Of a DNA stretch of 21,893 nucleotides, positions 1 through 7,088 are shown piece by piece. How positions within the stretch are numbered: the stretch's first letter is position 1; the number at the start of each line of letters is the position of its first letter. Source of the DNA: a virus; the IMG/VR virus record IMGVR_UViG_3300035204_000146, positions 1-21,893 of that record. One strand, 5' to 3'. The notes below the pieces were generated by a model. That model was not told where the DNA came from and made no database searches. It saw only the letters and a program-made list of their open reading frames with translations. The translations under genes and the position numbers were made by a program.

Positions 1-147
1 AGCACTATATATCCAGCAGGAATAACCAATAGAAACAACAACTTACCATATACTACTGGATGGATGCACAGGGCCGCATGGGCCACGGGGGGTACTAGCG
101 TTAGCGTATACAAACCACACCCAATTTTAGGTTTTTTCAGCCCGTAA
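1..147 (+). CDS. C-terminal fragment of an unrecognised protein (cut by left edge)
   Basis: Frame 1 is open from the first base to a TAA at 145-147, giving 48 residues, while the other two forward frames stop within 30 bases. The peptide is rich in Asn, Thr, Gly and aromatic residues (it includes NNNLPYTTGWMHRAAW), as seen in many phage structural or enzyme C-termini, but I do not recognise the family. The start lies left of the window. The gene is followed by about 160 bases without a gene before the next promoter. A chance 48-codon opening is possible, so this is a modest-confidence call. Confidence 0.4.
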   Translation, partial: STIYPAGITNRNNNLPYTTGWMHRAAWATGGTSVSVYKPHPILGFFSP

Positions 148-270
148 AATGGCACCCTCAAATACCCTGATGTCAAATCCACTACTTAGTGATTGTAAAT
201 TATCTCGTAAAGGTGGTTTTAGCGTAAACCCAGCGGCTAGATATTAATAGAGCCTATATAGCCCTCTTAA

Positions 271-279
271 TGGTATAAT
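271..279 (+). promoter_or_regulatory. Extended -10 promoter for the early small-gene block
   Basis: TGGTATAAT at 271-279 is an exact extended -10 element (TG-n-TATAAT). No good -35 lies 16-18 bases upstream, as is usual for extended -10 promoters. Transcription should start near 286, and the next gene begins at 311 behind an AGGAGAG ribosome site at 301-307. The 12-mer ATGGTATAATTG (270-281) recurs exactly at 6150-6161. The stretch 148-270 holds only a small inverted repeat (GGTTT at 215-219 with AAACC at 226-230) and nothing else I can support. Confidence 0.55.
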
Positions 280-310
280 TGGAACATACATATTACATTA
301 AGGAGAGTTA

Positions 311-502
311 ATGGAACACGTAGATAACACTACACCTTGGGATGCAGCTATAAATCTATTCAATGGGGATCATGTGAATGCCCTGAGATGGTTTAAACGC
401 CCTAATGCAGCCTTTAATTGGAGAAGTCCTAGCGCACATATTCGTTTAGAGGATGGTGAGAAGGATGTATTAGAGCATATAGCCCAGTTAAAGGCTAGAT
501 AG
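311..502 (+). CDS. Stand-alone DUF2384-type (MbcA/ParS/Xre) antitoxin-like protein
   Basis: This 63-aa protein has a strong Shine-Dalgarno (AGGAGAG) four bases before its ATG. Its residues follow the toxin-binding domain of Xre/MbcA/ParS antitoxins: a DAAINLFNGD helix, then ALRWFKRPNAAF, then RSPSAHIRLEDG and a final VLEHIAQL helix. In that family the WL-x-x-PN and T/S-P-x-x-x-x-x-x-E-x-G motifs contact a RES-type toxin. The usual N-terminal DNA-binding half is absent and no RES toxin gene lies beside it, so this is an orphan domain. A phage might use it to neutralise a host toxin and so escape abortive infection, but that is inference. The family call rests on motif resemblance only. Confidence 0.55.
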   Translation: MEHVDNTTPWDAAINLFNGDHVNALRWFKRPNAAFNWRSPSAHIRLEDGEKDVLEHIAQLKAR

Positions 503-513
503 CCCTACTAGGC

Positions 514-542
514 TTGCATATTTACCTTAATTAGTGTATTAT
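514..542 (+). promoter_or_regulatory. Sigma70-like promoter upstream of the acidic small protein
   Basis: TTGCAT at 514-519 and TATTAT at 537-542 are separated by exactly 17 bases. The downstream part, TAATTAGTGTATTAT at 528-542, recurs exactly at 14699-14713 in front of the capsid gene. The predicted start near 549 leaves a leader of about 46 nt that contains an inverted repeat (ATATCTA at 550-556, TAGATAT at 566-572). The next ATG at 595 has no visible Shine-Dalgarno. Confidence 0.45.
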
Positions 543-594
543 TGTAGTTATATCTATATATTATTTAGATATATGTATTATTTCGGTTACTATT

Positions 595-939
595 ATGAAA
601 CATGATGATTTAGAGAGCAAGAATACCTCCCTAGAAGTGCCTATTCAGGTGGAATGGGACTTAGAAGTAGACCCAGACGGTAGATTTGAGGTAGTTTCTT
701 ACATTTACTTACAGGATGGTGATGAAGGGGCTGAGGTTAGAGGTGATTTTGATGCTATAGTAGAGGATTTGATAGTCTACTATGCTGAATCTATGTCTTC
801 TTCAGATGGTTACGGTCAATTATATTGCATAGCCCATGAGTTATCTCGCCATGCAGAGAGATTACGTACTGTAGCGGAGCAAATTGAAGATGCTTATGCT
901 GGTTTCATGGATGAACAGACAGAAGATGACTGTATCTAA
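595..939 (+). CDS. Acidic protein of unknown function
   Basis: This 114-aa protein is strongly acidic, with many Asp and Glu residues, especially at its end (MDEQTEDDCI). I do not recognise a family. The middle (about residues 60-105) looks helical, including a SRHAERLRTVAEQIEDAY segment that could form a coiled coil. There is no signal peptide or membrane segment. The ATG at 595 is the only plausible start and has no clear ribosome site, so expression may be weak or depend on the AT-rich leader. Its last 14 bases overlap the start of the nuclease gene that follows, so the two are probably translated together. Small acidic phage proteins are sometimes DNA mimics or host-takeover factors, but nothing here proves that. 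Confidence 0.6.
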   Translation: MKHDDLESKNTSLEVPIQVEWDLEVDPDGRFEVVSYIYLQDGDEGAEVRGDFDAIVEDLIVYYAESMSSSDGYGQLYCIAHELSRHAERLRTVAEQIEDAYAGFMDEQTEDDCI

Positions 940-1309
940 CACTACAAGGTACTGTAATACCTGCAAAGAGACTAAGGATTTAGACTGTTTTGGTGGTTAC
1001 GGGGTTAACAAGCAGTATTATAAGGCTTCCTGTAAGGTGTGTGAGGCTAAGAATACGTATTTAAGGCGTACCCTAGAACGAGAAAACCCCCGACCAGTAG
1101 ATATATCCTGTGCTATCTGTGGTAAGACAGAGAAGGATGTACTGGAACGAGGGCGTAGGTTGAATCAAGCCTTTGTCTTAGATCATTGCCATGAGACAGG
1201 TAAGTTTAGGGCTTGGTTATGTAGTGGCTGCAATAAGTCGTTAGGGTATATGGAAGATAACCCTTTAATAGCACTTCAAGCGGCTAGTTATTTAATAGAA
1301 CATAAATGA
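926..1309 (+). CDS. Endonuclease VII / HNH-like zinc nuclease
   Basis: With the start at ATG 926 the protein is 127 aa. An upstream ATG at 884 would add 14 residues inside the previous gene and has no better ribosome site. The C-terminal half carries the endonuclease VII signature: LDHCHETGKFRAWLCSGCNK at residues 85-104, with His87, His89 and the CxxC pairs C62/C65 and C99/C102 suited to bind zinc. The N-terminus has another pair of CxxC motifs (C10/C13, C36/C39), making a second likely zinc finger. T4 endonuclease VII resolves branched DNA before packaging, and its small relatives include free-standing HNH nucleases. Lying just before the terminase operon, this one could debranch DNA or be a mobile homing nuclease. 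Family confidence is high; the exact role is uncertain. Confidence 0.8.
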   Translation: MTVSNTTRYCNTCKETKDLDCFGGYGVNKQYYKASCKVCEAKNTYLRRTLERENPRPVDISCAICGKTEKDVLERGRRLNQAFVLDHCHETGKFRAWLCSGCNKSLGYMEDNPLIALQAASYLIEHK

Positions 1310-1318
1310 GATTATAGT

Positions 1319-1351
1319 ATATGTACCGCTGGGCGGCACATATTTGATTTT
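1319..1351 (+). terminator. Rho-independent terminator after the nuclease gene
   Basis: ATATGT-A-CCGC (1319-1329) pairs with GCGG-C-ACATAT (1333-1343) around a 3-nt loop, with a single A/C mismatch. It is followed by the T-rich tail TTGATTTT. It begins ten bases after the nuclease stop codon and separates the small-gene block from the terminase operon promoter. Confidence 0.75.
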
Positions 1352-1425
1352 ACCATGGAAATCTCTTCCTGTCAAGTTTTTCTACTAACTATTTGGCTAT
1401 TATTTCCTAAGTAATTGATTTATTG

Positions 1426-1455
1426 TTGACACACCTAGTGTCCTAATGTTATAAT
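1426..1455 (+). promoter_or_regulatory. Strong consensus sigma70 promoter of the packaging operon
   Basis: TTGACA at 1426-1431 and TATAAT at 1450-1455 are both perfect matches, with an 18-base spacer and a TG extension (TGTTATAAT, 1447-1455). An imperfect dyad, ACACCTAGTGT (1431-1441), overlaps the end of the -35 and could be an operator. The predicted transcription start, about 1462, falls just after the ATG at 1459, so the first gene would be leaderless or start elsewhere. Confidence 0.85.
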
Positions 1456-1458
1456 TAT

Positions 1459-1719
1459 ATGAGAAACACTAATTCCCCAACAAGCTACATAAACCTGTAT
1501 TACATTCGTGCAGCTATCGAAGCTAAGACAGGTAAGACACTCTCATTTCAAGAGATAAGAGATTTATTGGTTGAAGAAGGTCTAGTTTCCGAGAGGCAGC
1601 TAAGGCGTTTCTCCCAAGACTTCCGAGGCTATGGGGAGTTCTATGAAGATTCCCCAGCTACGAAAGAAGTTACCACAGAAGAAATTGAAGAGTTAGACCA
1701 AATTTTAGGACAGCATTGA
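1459..1719 (+). CDS. Small unknown protein upstream of terS
   Basis: This 86-aa protein has no recognised family. It is mostly helical and mixed-charge, with a FQEIRDLLVEEGLVSERQLR segment (about residues 31-50) that resembles a small helix-turn-helix or protein-binding fold, and an acidic C-terminus (TTEEIEELDQIL). Its only ATG (1459) lies three bases after a perfect -10 box and has no Shine-Dalgarno, so if transcribed from that promoter it would need leaderless translation. A TTG at 1567 is a weak alternative start. It ends two bases before the terS ATG. The position fits an accessory packaging protein, but no function can be assigned. Confidence 0.6.
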   Translation: MRNTNSPTSYINLYYIRAAIEAKTGKTLSFQEIRDLLVEEGLVSERQLRRFSQDFRGYGEFYEDSPATKEVTTEEIEELDQILGQH

Positions 1720-1720
1720 T

Positions 1721-2104
1721 ATGACCACCCCCAAGAAAGAGAAGGTATACACCCAGAAGCAGTTGGACTTCCTAGAGCATCTATTTGGTGACGCTCAAGG
1801 GAACTTACGTTTAGCTATGAAGATGGCGGGTTATAGCCCTACAGCGAACACAGCAGACCTTCTGAAGTCTCTCCAAGAGGAGATCATTGAGGGTGCCAGC
1901 ACTATGTTAGCAGCTAACAGCCCTAAAGCTGCCTTTGGTTTGATAGGTGTGTTAGATGACCCTAGTACAGTGGGGGCCAAGAATGCCGTAGCAGCCGCTA
2001 AGGAAGTTCTTGATAGAGCAGGTTTGGTTAAGAAGGAGAAGGTTGAAGTATCTTCTGACCAAGGTGGCCTGTTTATTCTTCCACCTAAGAAAGTAGATGA
2101 CTAA
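1721..2104 (+). CDS. Terminase small subunit
   Basis: This 127-aa protein sits directly before the large terminase and overlaps it by 8 bases. The N-terminus (YTQKQLDFLEHLFGDAQGN followed by LRLAMKMAGYSP) is the helix-turn-helix seen in phage TerS proteins, which bind the packaging site on concatemeric DNA. The C-terminal half (GAKNAVAAAKEVLDRAGLVK, about residues 84-103) is the helical oligomerisation region typical of TerS in this phage type. The end (GGLFILPPKK) probably contacts TerL. TerS rings recognise the genome end and stimulate the large-subunit ATPase. The gene order, size and motifs agree, although TerS proteins diverge strongly in sequence. Confidence 0.8.
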   Translation: MTTPKKEKVYTQKQLDFLEHLFGDAQGNLRLAMKMAGYSPTANTADLLKSLQEEIIEGASTMLAANSPKAAFGLIGVLDDPSTVGAKNAVAAAKEVLDRAGLVKKEKVEVSSDQGGLFILPPKKVDD

Positions 2105-4004
2105 ATACGTCCCACCTAAAACTTGGGTAGATAGGACTAGGGTTAATAAATCAGCAGCAGTCCCTTACGCCTACAAACCAAAAGAATTTGAATCCTTAGA
2201 ATTAATCCCTGATTTAGATGTAGTGCCATTTGTCGAAGAGGCTATGGACTATATTGATAAGGGTAGTTCCTTCCGAGAGGTGTCTAATTGGTTAAGCAAT
2301 GCCGCAGGTAAGAAGATTTCCCATCAGGGCATATCAAACATCTGGAGAAGGCATAGAGGCACGAAGGACAACAAGCGTCTTAAACAGCTTAATAAGGCTA
2401 AGAGAAAGAAGGCTCCGAAGACACCAGCGGAGAAGTTTGAAGCCAGAGAAAAGCGAAAGATAGCTGATAGTAAGCGTAAGATTACTATATCGAAGAACAA
2501 GTTAAAAAAGCACCATGAGAACTTAGAGGGTGGCGATCCGCAAGAAGCCCCCATTAACGTCAGTAGCTTCTCAGATTCCCTAGACCATACGGCTGCGGAT
2601 CAGCAGCAGAAGGAAGTTATATTTGCTCCTAACCCCGGCCCTCAGACTGAGTTCTTAGCGGCTAGTGAGAGAGAGATACTATATGGGGGTGCAGCAGGTG
2701 GAGGTAAGAGTTATGGCCTACTGGCTGATCCTCTACGCTATTTCGGGCATCCTCAGTTCAATGGTTTGATATTACGTAGAACTAACGATGAACTACGTGA
2801 ATTGATTTGGAAGTCTCAGGAGATGTACCCTAAAGCATTTCCGGGGGCTAAGTGGGCTGAGAAGAAATCTCAGTGGACATTCCCATCAGGTGCGAAGCTA
2901 TGGCTTACCTACCTAGAGAGGGAGCAAGACGTATTACGTTACCAAGGTCAGGCATTTAGTTACATAGGGTTTGACGAGCTATCACAGCACCCTACCCCCT
3001 TTGCATGGAACTATATGCGTTCTCGTTTAAGAACGACAGCACCTGACTTGCCCATCTTTATGAGGGCGACAACAAACCCCGGTGGCCCCGGTCATGGTTG
3101 GGTAAAGCAGATGTTCATAGACCCTGCGCCACCCAACAGAGCGTTCACTGCGACTGACTTAGAGACAGGTAAGCCTATGGTTTACCCTGAAGGTCACGCA
3201 AAAGCTGGGGAACCTTTATTTCAGCGTAGGTTCATACCTGCGTCTTTGTATGACAACCCATACCTTACTGAGGATGGTGCATACGAAGCTAACCTAATGT
3301 CTCTACCTGAGAACCAAAGGAGACAGTTGTTAGAAGGGGATTGGGCTGTAGCAGATGGTGCAGCCTTCCCTGAGTTCCGTATTAACGATCATGTGATTGA
3401 GCCATTCGATATACCTACTGATTGGCGTAGGTTCAGATCATGTGACTACGGTTACTCTTCATTCTCCGCAGTACATTGGTTTGCGATAGACCCTGCCTTT
3501 GAGACATTAATAGTCTACAGGGAGTTATATCTTTCCAAGCATACGGGTAGAGCTTTAGCTCATGCAGTCATGGAAGCTGAAGGCCCAGAGAGAATAGCCT
3601 ACGGTATGTTGGATAGTTCTTGCTGGCATAACAGAGGGCAGATTGGCCCATCCATAGCTGAAGAGATGATAGGGCAAGGTTGTTTATGGCGACCTAGTGA
3701 CCGTAGTGCAGGTGCTAGGGTTGCAGGGCGTAACAGGCTCCATGAGTTATTAAAGGTAGACGAGGATACAGGTATCCCCGGCATTCAGTTTTTTAATACT
3801 TGCAGGCAGATAATAGCTGACCTGCCAGTAATCCCTAGTGACCCTAAAGGTTCTGACGATATTGATCCTAGATACGCCAGTGACCACGCCTACGATTCAA
3901 TTCGATACGGTATTATGTCTCGCCCGAAGGCGGCATCATTATTCGATATGGGTGGGTCTACAACTTCACGGTACAGACCTGCCGACAATAAATTTGGATA
4001 TTAA
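2097..4004 (+). CDS. Terminase large subunit (packaging ATPase and nuclease)
   Basis: At 635 aa this is longer than most TerL proteins because of a ~150-residue N-terminal extension. That extension holds a helix-turn-helix-like stretch (FREVSNWLSNAAGKKISHQG, residues 59-78) and a very basic Lys/Arg-rich helix (about 90-142). The ATPase follows: Walker A GGAAGGGKS at 197-205, Walker B YIGFDE ending at D293-E294, and coupling motif TTNPGG at 325-330. The C-terminal RNase H-like nuclease has plausible metal-binding aspartates at D450 (CDYGYS), D506 (MLDSS) and D597/D600 (SDHAYD). The enzyme translocates DNA into the prohead through the portal and cuts it at the end. Its start overlaps terS, so translation is coupled. 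Confidence 0.95.
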   Translation: MTKYVPPKTWVDRTRVNKSAAVPYAYKPKEFESLELIPDLDVVPFVEEAMDYIDKGSSFREVSNWLSNAAGKKISHQGISNIWRRHRGTKDNKRLKQLNKAKRKKAPKTPAEKFEAREKRKIADSKRKITISKNKLKKHHENLEGGDPQEAPINVSSFSDSLDHTAADQQQKEVIFAPNPGPQTEFLAASEREILYGGAAGGGKSYGLLADPLRYFGHPQFNGLILRRTNDELRELIWKSQEMYPKAFPGAKWAEKKSQWTFPSGAKLWLTYLEREQDVLRYQGQAFSYIGFDELSQHPTPFAWNYMRSRLRTTAPDLPIFMRATTNPGGPGHGWVKQMFIDPAPPNRAFTATDLETGKPMVYPEGHAKAGEPLFQRRFIPASLYDNPYLTEDGAYEANLMSLPENQRRQLLEGDWAVADGAAFPEFRINDHVIEPFDIPTDWRRFRSCDYGYSSFSAVHWFAIDPAFETLIVYRELYLSKHTGRALAHAVMEAEGPERIAYGMLDSSCWHNRGQIGPSIAEEMIGQGCLWRPSDRSAGARVAGRNRLHELLKVDEDTGIPGIQFFNTCRQIIADLPVIPSDPKGSDDIDPRYASDHAYDSIRYGIMSRPKAASLFDMGGSTTSRYRPADNKFGY

Positions 4005-4009
4005 AAATT

Positions 4010-6145
4010 ATGGCAATTATAGATAGACCCTCAGAAGACCTATCCTTTGACGATGGTGTGACCAATGATGAAGTGGTTGCATTAGCTGAAGATGGGGATG
4101 TAGAGCAGGAGAACATCGAATTTTCTTCTGTGGTTGATTGGGTGCAGAGTAACTTCCGCAAAGCTAAGGATGCCCGTCAGACCGATGAAGAACGATGGTT
4201 GATGGCGTACCGCAACTACAGAGGCATATACGGCCCTGAAGTGCAGTTCACTGAGGAAGAGAAGTCTCAGGCGTTTGTTAAGATCACCAAGACTAAGGTG
4301 CTTGCTGCCTTCGCACAGATCACAGATGTTCTATTTGCAGGTAACAAGTTCCCTATTGGTATTGATCGTACATTGGTGCCTACAGGCTCTGTGGATGCTA
4401 TTAATGCCGAATTGCAAGAAGGTGTCCCTGACGAACTAGCTTCTGAGATAGGCATGAAGACCTCCTCCTCCTCCAAGAAGGGTGGTGTACGTAAAGACAT
4501 TTTAGATGCCCTAGAAGCTGATCTAGCACCTGTAGAAGACAAACTAGAGGAAGGTACAGGGGCTACCCCCACTTCCATCACCTTTGACCCCGCCCAAGAA
4601 GCAGGTAAGGAAATGGAGAAGAAAATCCATGACCAGTTGGGTGAGAGTAGTGGTGATAAGCATTTACGCTCTGTAGCCTTTGAGATGTGTTTATTTGGCT
4701 CTGGTATTATGAAGGGGCCATTTGCTTTTGATAAAGAGTACCCCAAATGGGATGCAGAAGGTAACTACACTCCAGAGAAGCTGACGATCCCTAAGATTGA
4801 AGCTGTATCTGTATGGAACTGCTATGCTGATCCTGATGCACGTACCCCAGAAGAGTTAGAGTTTTTCATTGAGCGTCACAAAATGTCTCGCTCTGAGCTA
4901 CGCAAGTTGAAGAACCGTCCTTTCTTCCGAGAAGAGTCTCTAGAGTTGGCTATCACGTATGGCCCTGACTACCAGCCAGAATACTGGGAAGATATTTTAG
5001 AGGACAGCGAAGTACGTTCTGATACGACCCGTTATGAGGTTCTGGAATATTGGGGCATTATCGACACAGAGATTGCTGAAGAAGCTGGCTTGGAAATCCC
5101 TGAAGAATTAGAAGACAAAGACCAGATTCAAGTTAACGTATGGGTATGTAATGACCAAATTATTCGTTTGGTTATGAACCCATTCACTCCTACCCGCATA
5201 CCTTATCTTATTACTCCATACGAGCTTAACCCCTACTCCGTGAATGGTGTGGGTGTGGCAGAAAACATGGAGGACAACCAACTGCTAATGAATGGCTTCA
5301 TGCGTATGGCAGTAGATAATGGTGCCTTGTCTGGTAACTTGATTATTGAAATTGATGAAACCAACCTAGTCCCCGGACAAGATATGAGTATCTATCCCGG
5401 CAAGGTATTTCGCAGACAAGCAGGCGCTCCCGGACAAGCTGTATTTGGTACCAAGTTCCCTAACGTGACCAATGAGTGTCTACAGATGTTCGATAAGGCT
5501 CGTCAGTTAGCTGATGAAGCTACAGGTATGCCTTCATACTCACATGGTCAGACAGGTGTTACAGGCATTGGACGTACAGCCAGTGGTATGAGCATGTTGA
5601 TGGGTGCAGCACAGCAGAACATCAAATCTGTCGTGCGTAACATAGATGACTACCTGCTAACGCCACTAGGTAAAGCCTGCTTTGCATTCAACATGCAATT
5701 TAACTTTGACCCTAAGTATGTAGGGGATTTGGAAGTTGTGGCCAGAGGTACGGAATCCCTGATGCGGAATGAAGTACGTAGTCAGCGTCTACTTCAGTTC
5801 ATGCAGATGACAGCTAATCCTGCCATGCAGCCTTTTGTTAAGTATGATTACATCTTACGTGAATTAGCAGCCTCTATGGACTTAGATGAATCTCGTATTC
5901 TGAATGACCCTCGCCAAGCTGCAATACAGGCTAAGATGATGGCTGAGATACAAGCTATGATGCCGCCCCCACCACCACCACAACAGCAGGCAGGTGCAGC
6001 CCCACAAGGGCAACCTCCAGCAGAAGGTGCAGGTGTACCCCCAGTAGCTGATCCTACAGGGAGTGGTAACGGTAATATCGGCCCCGGAATGGCCCCAGAG
6101 CCTGCCGCTGATGGATTCTCAGGGAATGTAACGCTTTCCCCGTAG
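4010..6145 (+). CDS. Portal protein
   Basis: This 711-aa protein follows TerL by five bases, and its size fits the large portals of short-tailed phages. It has an acidic N-terminus, then a long mixed body with the helical stretch FDKARQLADEATGMPSYSHG leading into TGIGRTASGMSMLMGAAQQN, typical of portal stem and wing regions. The C-terminus is low-complexity: a run of six prolines at about residue 652 followed by Gln, Pro, Ala and Gly. Portals form the dodecameric vertex ring through which DNA enters and leaves and to which the tail adaptor binds. There is no strong ribosome site; TerL translation probably feeds it. Family assignment rests on position, size and overall character. Confidence 0.85.
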   Translation: MAIIDRPSEDLSFDDGVTNDEVVALAEDGDVEQENIEFSSVVDWVQSNFRKAKDARQTDEERWLMAYRNYRGIYGPEVQFTEEEKSQAFVKITKTKVLAAFAQITDVLFAGNKFPIGIDRTLVPTGSVDAINAELQEGVPDELASEIGMKTSSSSKKGGVRKDILDALEADLAPVEDKLEEGTGATPTSITFDPAQEAGKEMEKKIHDQLGESSGDKHLRSVAFEMCLFGSGIMKGPFAFDKEYPKWDAEGNYTPEKLTIPKIEAVSVWNCYADPDARTPEELEFFIERHKMSRSELRKLKNRPFFREESLELAITYGPDYQPEYWEDILEDSEVRSDTTRYEVLEYWGIIDTEIAEEAGLEIPEELEDKDQIQVNVWVCNDQIIRLVMNPFTPTRIPYLITPYELNPYSVNGVGVAENMEDNQLLMNGFMRMAVDNGALSGNLIIEIDETNLVPGQDMSIYPGKVFRRQAGAPGQAVFGTKFPNVTNECLQMFDKARQLADEATGMPSYSHGQTGVTGIGRTASGMSMLMGAAQQNIKSVVRNIDDYLLTPLGKACFAFNMQFNFDPKYVGDLEVVARGTESLMRNEVRSQRLLQFMQMTANPAMQPFVKYDYILRELAASMDLDESRILNDPRQAAIQAKMMAEIQAMMPPPPPPQQQAGAAPQGQPPAEGAGVPPVADPTGSGNGNIGPGMAPEPAADGFSGNVTLSP

Positions 6146-6150
6146 GATTA

Positions 6151-6159
6151 TGGTATAAT
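6151..6159 (+). promoter_or_regulatory. Extended -10 promoter-like element after the portal gene
   Basis: TGGTATAAT at 6151-6159 is an exact extended -10, in the short gap between the portal stop (6145) and the next ATG (6181). The surrounding 12-mer ATGGTATAATTG matches 270-281 exactly. A start near 6166 would boost the protease and membrane cassette downstream. There is no convincing -35. Confidence 0.5.
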
Positions 6160-6180
6160 TGTATTTTACTTGGAACTTTT

Positions 6181-6396
6181 ATGGATAAGAAACAGGCTAA
6201 AAGTCTATCTCCATTAATTAATAACAAAGAGGCATTGGATGCCCTTGTTACCTACGCAGAAATCCGAATGGATAGTTGCCGTACTTATCTTGAGACTGCC
6301 CAGACATGGGAGGCGGTTAAAGAGTTCCAAGGTGCCGTTAAGGAGTTGCGTAGATTTATGACACTCAGGGACGAGGTGTTAAAGAAAGCCGAATAG
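6181..6396 (+). CDS. Small helical protein of unknown function
   Basis: This 71-aa protein is predicted to be almost wholly helical, with heptad-like spacing (ALDALVTYAEIRMDSCRTYL and VKEFQGAVKELRRFMTLRDE), so it probably forms a helical hairpin or coiled coil. It has no membrane segment. It lies between the portal and the ClpP-like protease and ends 13 bases before the latter, probably in the same transcript, which starts at the element at 6151-6159. Small proteins in this slot can be portal-associated or protease-partner factors, but I recognise no family. Confidence 0.65.
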   Translation: MDKKQAKSLSPLINNKEALDALVTYAEIRMDSCRTYLETAQTWEAVKEFQGAVKELRRFMTLRDEVLKKAE

Positions 6397-6409
6397 GTGG
6401 GAGAAGTAT

Positions 6410-6985
6410 ATGAGTGGTAATCCTGCGGATTCCCAATTTGTACCGCCAGCCATTTTGAATAGAGCAGCAGGTTTTTATTATTTCGCTGACAATTTCACGC
6501 TGGAGACTACTGCCCCGATTGTGGAGTGGATTTTAAGTCACAACATGGCCCCTCAGAGTAAAAGGCTACCAAACCTGACTTTGATTATTAATAGCCCCGG
6601 AGGTAATCTACATAGCTGCTTTGCTTTGGTAGATGTTATGCGAGGAAGTGCCATCCCTATACACACAGTAGGTTTAGGAATGGTAGCTTCATGTGGTGTT
6701 GTAACCTTCATGGCAGGGGAGAAAGGTCATCGAACCCTCACCCCTAACACCTCCATCTTATCCCACCAATACTCTTGGGGATCAGGCGGTAAGGAACACG
6801 AACTACTTGCGAGAGTCAGGGAGTTTGAACTGTCTACGGAACGTATGATGGCTCATTATAGGAAATGTACAGGTCTGCCCAATAAGAAGATACGAGAGAT
6901 ACTTCTACCTGCGGAAGACGTATGGTTGTCAGCCCAAGATGCTGTGAAGCATGGAATAGCCGACAATATCAAAACCCTTAAATAG
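6410..6985 (+). CDS. ClpP-like serine protease (probable prohead protease)
   Basis: This 191-aa protein has the ClpP/crotonase fold signature. LIINSPGGN (58-66) forms the oxyanion strand. Ser94 in GMVASCG is the nucleophile, His119 in LSHQYSWG the base, and Asp170 in AEDVWLSAQDAVKHGIAD completes the triad at the usual ClpP spacing. There is no signal peptide, so it acts in the cytoplasm. Between portal and scaffold, a ClpP-type enzyme is most often the head maturation protease that trims scaffold or capsid proteins during assembly. A less likely alternative is a host-targeted protease. GGTGGGAG, a good ribosome site, lies about ten bases before the ATG. Confidence 0.85.
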   Translation: MSGNPADSQFVPPAILNRAAGFYYFADNFTLETTAPIVEWILSHNMAPQSKRLPNLTLIINSPGGNLHSCFALVDVMRGSAIPIHTVGLGMVASCGVVTFMAGEKGHRTLTPNTSILSHQYSWGSGGKEHELLARVREFELSTERMMAHYRKCTGLPNKKIREILLPAEDVWLSAQDAVKHGIADNIKTLK

Positions 6986-6994
6986 GAGTATGTT

Positions 6995-7087
6995 ATGAAG
7001 AAGTATATGCGTTATTTAATTATAGCGGCAGTAGTTGCCTTAGTTGCATATAATGTAATGTTTGGCGACCCTTCAGCCGCAGTGTAG
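6995..7087 (+). CDS. 30-residue single-span membrane peptide
   Basis: ATG at 6995 has a good Shine-Dalgarno (AGGAG, 6984-6988) and opens a 30-codon frame ending at TAG 7085-7087. The peptide has a basic start (MKKYMRY), one hydrophobic helix (LIIAAVVALVAYNVMF) and a short tail, so it should insert in the inner membrane with the N-terminus inside or act as a short secreted peptide. It ends one base before the next ATG, which suggests coupling to the membrane protease. Small phage peptides like this can be pinholins, chaperones of a membrane complex, or superinfection-exclusion factors. No homology is claimed; reality rests on the ribosome site, the hydrophobic pattern and the tight fit between neighbours. 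Confidence 0.6.
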   Translation: MKKYMRYLIIAAVVALVAYNVMFGDPSAAV

Positions 7088-7088
7088 T

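Noticed and set aside
4267-4746. 159-codon minus-strand frame opposite the portal gene
   Set aside because: Antisense of a well-supported gene, Ser/Pro-rich with no family pattern; every supported gene in the window is on the + strand.
7062-7088. TTG start for the membrane protease
   Set aside because: It overlaps the 30-aa peptide gene and adds residues that do not look like a signal anchor; ATG 7089 directly after that stop fits better.
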